Shown: positions 61,991-64,000 of the stretch, piece after piece
Position numbering within the stretch: position 1 is the first letter of the stretch
Layout of the letters: each line of letters opens with the position of its first letter
Assembly (NCBI RefSeq): GCF_007197555.1
Contig: NZ_CP041614.1
Span: forward strand, 4,146,001-4,210,000
Length of the DNA stretch: 64,000 nucleotides
Origin: Shewanella psychropiezotolerans
GTDB taxonomy: Bacteria > Pseudomonadota > Gammaproteobacteria > Enterobacterales > Shewanellaceae
Direction: 5' to 3'
Position numbers and translations under genes: made by a program
Notes under the pieces: model-generated
Database searches by the model: none
Told to the model about the DNA's origin: nothing
What the model saw: only the letters and a program-made list of their open reading frames with translations

Positions 61991-64000
61991 ATGAAAACAA
62001 TCACCATCCTCCTACTGGCCCTCTGTCTTTTCGGCCAGGCGCAAGCTATTGATCAACCATCTGAATCAAGCAATGAAATCCCTCTAGAACTGAAGCAAGC
62101 TTCAATACTCCTAAATGCAGACACTTACAGTGTTCCTGAAGGTTTATCACAAAGTACTGTGACATCACTAGTAGAAGATAAAGATGGATATGTCTGGATA
62201 GGGACACTTAACGGTCTAAACCGTTTTGATGGCAAAGATTTCAAACATTATTTTGCAGATGATAGCTATTCTGGTCTTCCCAGCTCATTTATTAGAAGCT
62301 TACTTATTGATAATAAAGGTAACCTTTTGGTGGGGACGGACAAAGGTTTAGTGATGTTAGATAGAACTATTGACAAATTTGTACCTATATCAAAAGAGTT
62401 AATATCAAAAAAACTTCCAATATGGTCATTAATGATTATTGGAAATAATATAGTTGTAGGTACAAATAAGAAAATTATAAATATAAACAAAGATAATTTC
62501 TCTATAAACTCGATTATTGAAAGCGACTTATTCGATGGGATAAAAACAATAATAAAAAACAATAACGCATATTTGGTTAGAAACTACAATGGAGATATTA
62601 TAGATGAAATCGAAAACAAAATAATAGTGAAAAACTCCAAAAACATTTTAAAGTACAATAAAACAATCATCGTGAATGGCGAATTCGGATTATCCACAGT
62701 CCAAGGAAATAAAATAATCCAAGTTAACCCAATGCAATTTGATACGATTTTCATTCTAAAAAAGACTCTTCACGGAATGATCGGGAACAAACTTTACTCT
62801 ATCGATTATAACTTCACTCCGTCACTCTCAGGAATAATTACAAATTTAGATTACACTCTTGACAAACCACTAGTTTTCCCCGAAACAAATAGTTTGTTTG
62901 TATCAACTCAAAATATGGGTTTCATACAAATAAGAGAAAAGTTAAATATAATAAAAAAAAGCTCAGAGAATACAAATAACATATGGTCAATAAATAAAGA
63001 AAAAAATATAAAACTGACTATAGCAACTGATTCAAATATTGTTTCTGTTTATGACAGCTCGAACAATATAAAAAAGTACGATAGTAGTATAACTGGCGCA
63101 AAAACTGCCATAACTTACAGAAGAAAACTTTATGTAGGCAGTACAAGTGGATTATTTTCAATAGATTTACTGAGCAATGAAAGAGAGATTTTAACAAACC
63201 ATCCTGTTTCAGCTTTAAAGTTCAATGAATTTAACAACACGATACTTGCAGGAACAACCGACGGGTTACTACTAGTTGTTCAACCATTAACCAACACTAT
63301 TATTAATAGATTGCCTGTAGACATAGGGAATCCTATATTTGATATATCTTCATATAACGATTCAGTTTTCGTCTCAAGCCAAGGTGGACTTTTTGAGATT
63401 AACAAAGATAATTCAAAACCAGTTTATACTGATGACATAGTGTTCAGCGTTAAAAATACATCTAACAAAGTTTTTTTTGGTACCACCAAATCCCTAATGG
63501 TATATAACAAGGAAAACAATCATCACGAAGTGATATACAGTAATAATCTTGCAGTATTCTCTATCTCGTCTGAAAATGATAAGTTAATCGCGACATCTAT
63601 GGGCGAAGTAATTTATATTAATAAAGAAAGCCTTTATATCCTTGATGATACTATTGGAAGTCAAGATGAGTACAATACTCAATCATCATTATATTGGAAG
63701 AATAAATTTATTTTTGGAGGAATAAATGGTGTCAGTATTTTGATACCAAAAGATATTGATTCATATATATCAGAAACATCGACCCCGAAAGTAAAAATAG
63801 AAGACCTCCTAGTGTTCAATATAGTAAAAACTCCAGGTGATGGTATATTATCAAAACCAATTTCAATTTCTGAACAAGTTTCCTTGAAGTATTCAGATTA
63901 CCCTTTCACTTTTAAATTTTGGTCACCAAGCAACCATCTTGGTGAAATAGATTTTTTATACCAGATGGAAGGATTATCAGATTCTTGGATTGAGTCAAAG
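61991..64000 (+). CDS. Two-component regulator propeller sensor protein, N-terminal 670 residues only
   Basis: The frame is open from ATG 61991 to the window end. A signal peptide (MKTITILLLALCLFGQAQA) is followed by YSVPEGLSQSTVTSLVEDKDGYVWIGTLNGLNRFDGKDFKHY, the classic first blade of a regulator propeller, with more blades (RSLLIDNKGNLLVGTDKGLVML; RKLYVGSTSGLFSIDL; NTILAGTTDGLLLV) forming a periplasmic double propeller. The visible end (SLKYSDYPFTFKFWSPSNH...FLYQMEGLSDSWIESK) is the start of a Y_Y_Y domain. Such proteins normally continue into a membrane helix and a histidine kinase, response-regulator or GGDEF output, not visible here. From about 62350 the gene is strikingly AT-rich compared with its neighbours, suggesting transfer. 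Ligand unknown. Confidence 0.87.
   Translation, partial: MKTITILLLALCLFGQAQAIDQPSESSNEIPLELKQASILLNADTYSVPEGLSQSTVTSLVEDKDGYVWIGTLNGLNRFDGKDFKHYFADDSYSGLPSSFIRSLLIDNKGNLLVGTDKGLVMLDRTIDKFVPISKELISKKLPIWSLMIIGNNIVVGTNKKIININKDNFSINSIIESDLFDGIKTIIKNNNAYLVRNYNGDIIDEIENKIIVKNSKNILKYNKTIIVNGEFGLSTVQGNKIIQVNPMQFDTIFILKKTLHGMIGNKLYSIDYNFTPSLSGIITNLDYTLDKPLVFPETNSLFVSTQNMGFIQIREKLNIIKKSSENTNNIWSINKEKNIKLTIATDSNIVSVYDSSNNIKKYDSSITGAKTAITYRRKLYVGSTSGLFSIDLLSNEREILTNHPVSALKFNEFNNTILAGTTDGLLLVVQPLTNTIINRLPVDIGNPIFDISSYNDSVFVSSQGGLFEINKDNSKPVYTDDIVFSVKNTSNKVFFGTTKSLMVYNKENNHHEVIYSNNLAVFSISSENDKLIATSMGEVIYINKESLYILDDTIGSQDEYNTQSSLYWKNKFIFGGINGVSILIPKDIDSYISETSTPKVKIEDLLVFNIVKTPGDGILSKPISISEQVSLKYSDYPFTFKFWSPSNHLGEIDFLYQMEGLSDSWIESK

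Overview
The window looks like a chromosome segment from a marine gammaproteobacterium, most likely Shewanella. Both flanks carry conserved core blocks. On the left, reading leftwards on the minus strand, are pdxB, asd, fimV, truA and the start of folC. On the right are fabB, mnmC, yfcL, an ATP-NAD kinase-like gene, an MFS gene, aroC, prmB, smrB, sixA and an M16 protease gene. From memory, pdxB and fabB are neighbours or near neighbours in Shewanella and E. coli. Here about 40 kb of accessory DNA (roughly 6.9-47 kb) lies between them.

The core of the accessory DNA is a siderophore island of the yersiniabactin/piscibactin (irp) type. It holds a Fur-box-preceded phosphopantetheinyl transferase (minus strand), two AraC-family regulators, a TonB-dependent receptor and an Irp8/RhtX-type MFS permease. 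These are followed by irp2 (HMWP2-like NRPS), irp1 (very large HMWP1-like PKS/NRPS), irp3 (thiazolinyl imide reductase), irp4 (type II thioesterase), irp9 (salicylate synthase) and irp5 (salicyl-AMP ligase). Two half-size ABC transporters (YbtP/YbtQ-like) converge on irp5 and share a perfect palindromic terminator with it. The expected flow is: Irp9 makes salicylate, Irp5 activates it, Irp2 builds two cysteine heterocycles, Irp1 adds a malonyl unit and at least one more cysteine heterocycle, Irp3 reduces one ring, and the thioesterases release or proofread. FrpA, Irp8 and Irp6/7 return the ferric complex. Fur-like boxes sit before several of these units.

Irp1 differs from classical yersiniabactin HMWP1 in two ways. 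It carries an additional complete Cy-A(Cys)-PCP module before the thioesterase, and the methyltransferase expected between AT and KR appears to be missing. The product is therefore probably not yersiniabactin.

Right of the island are an AT-rich pair (zinc alcohol dehydrogenase, OFA-type MFS transporter), a decayed non-coding stretch and a U32 peptidase-family gene. The window ends inside a low-GC periplasmic-propeller sensor gene.

Six genes (irp8, irp2, irp1, the OFA-type MFS gene, mnmC, aroC) are each split by one missing base, always in or beside a G/C run. Because housekeeping genes are hit in the same way, I read these as homopolymer errors in the sequence. Each is annotated as one reconstructed gene.
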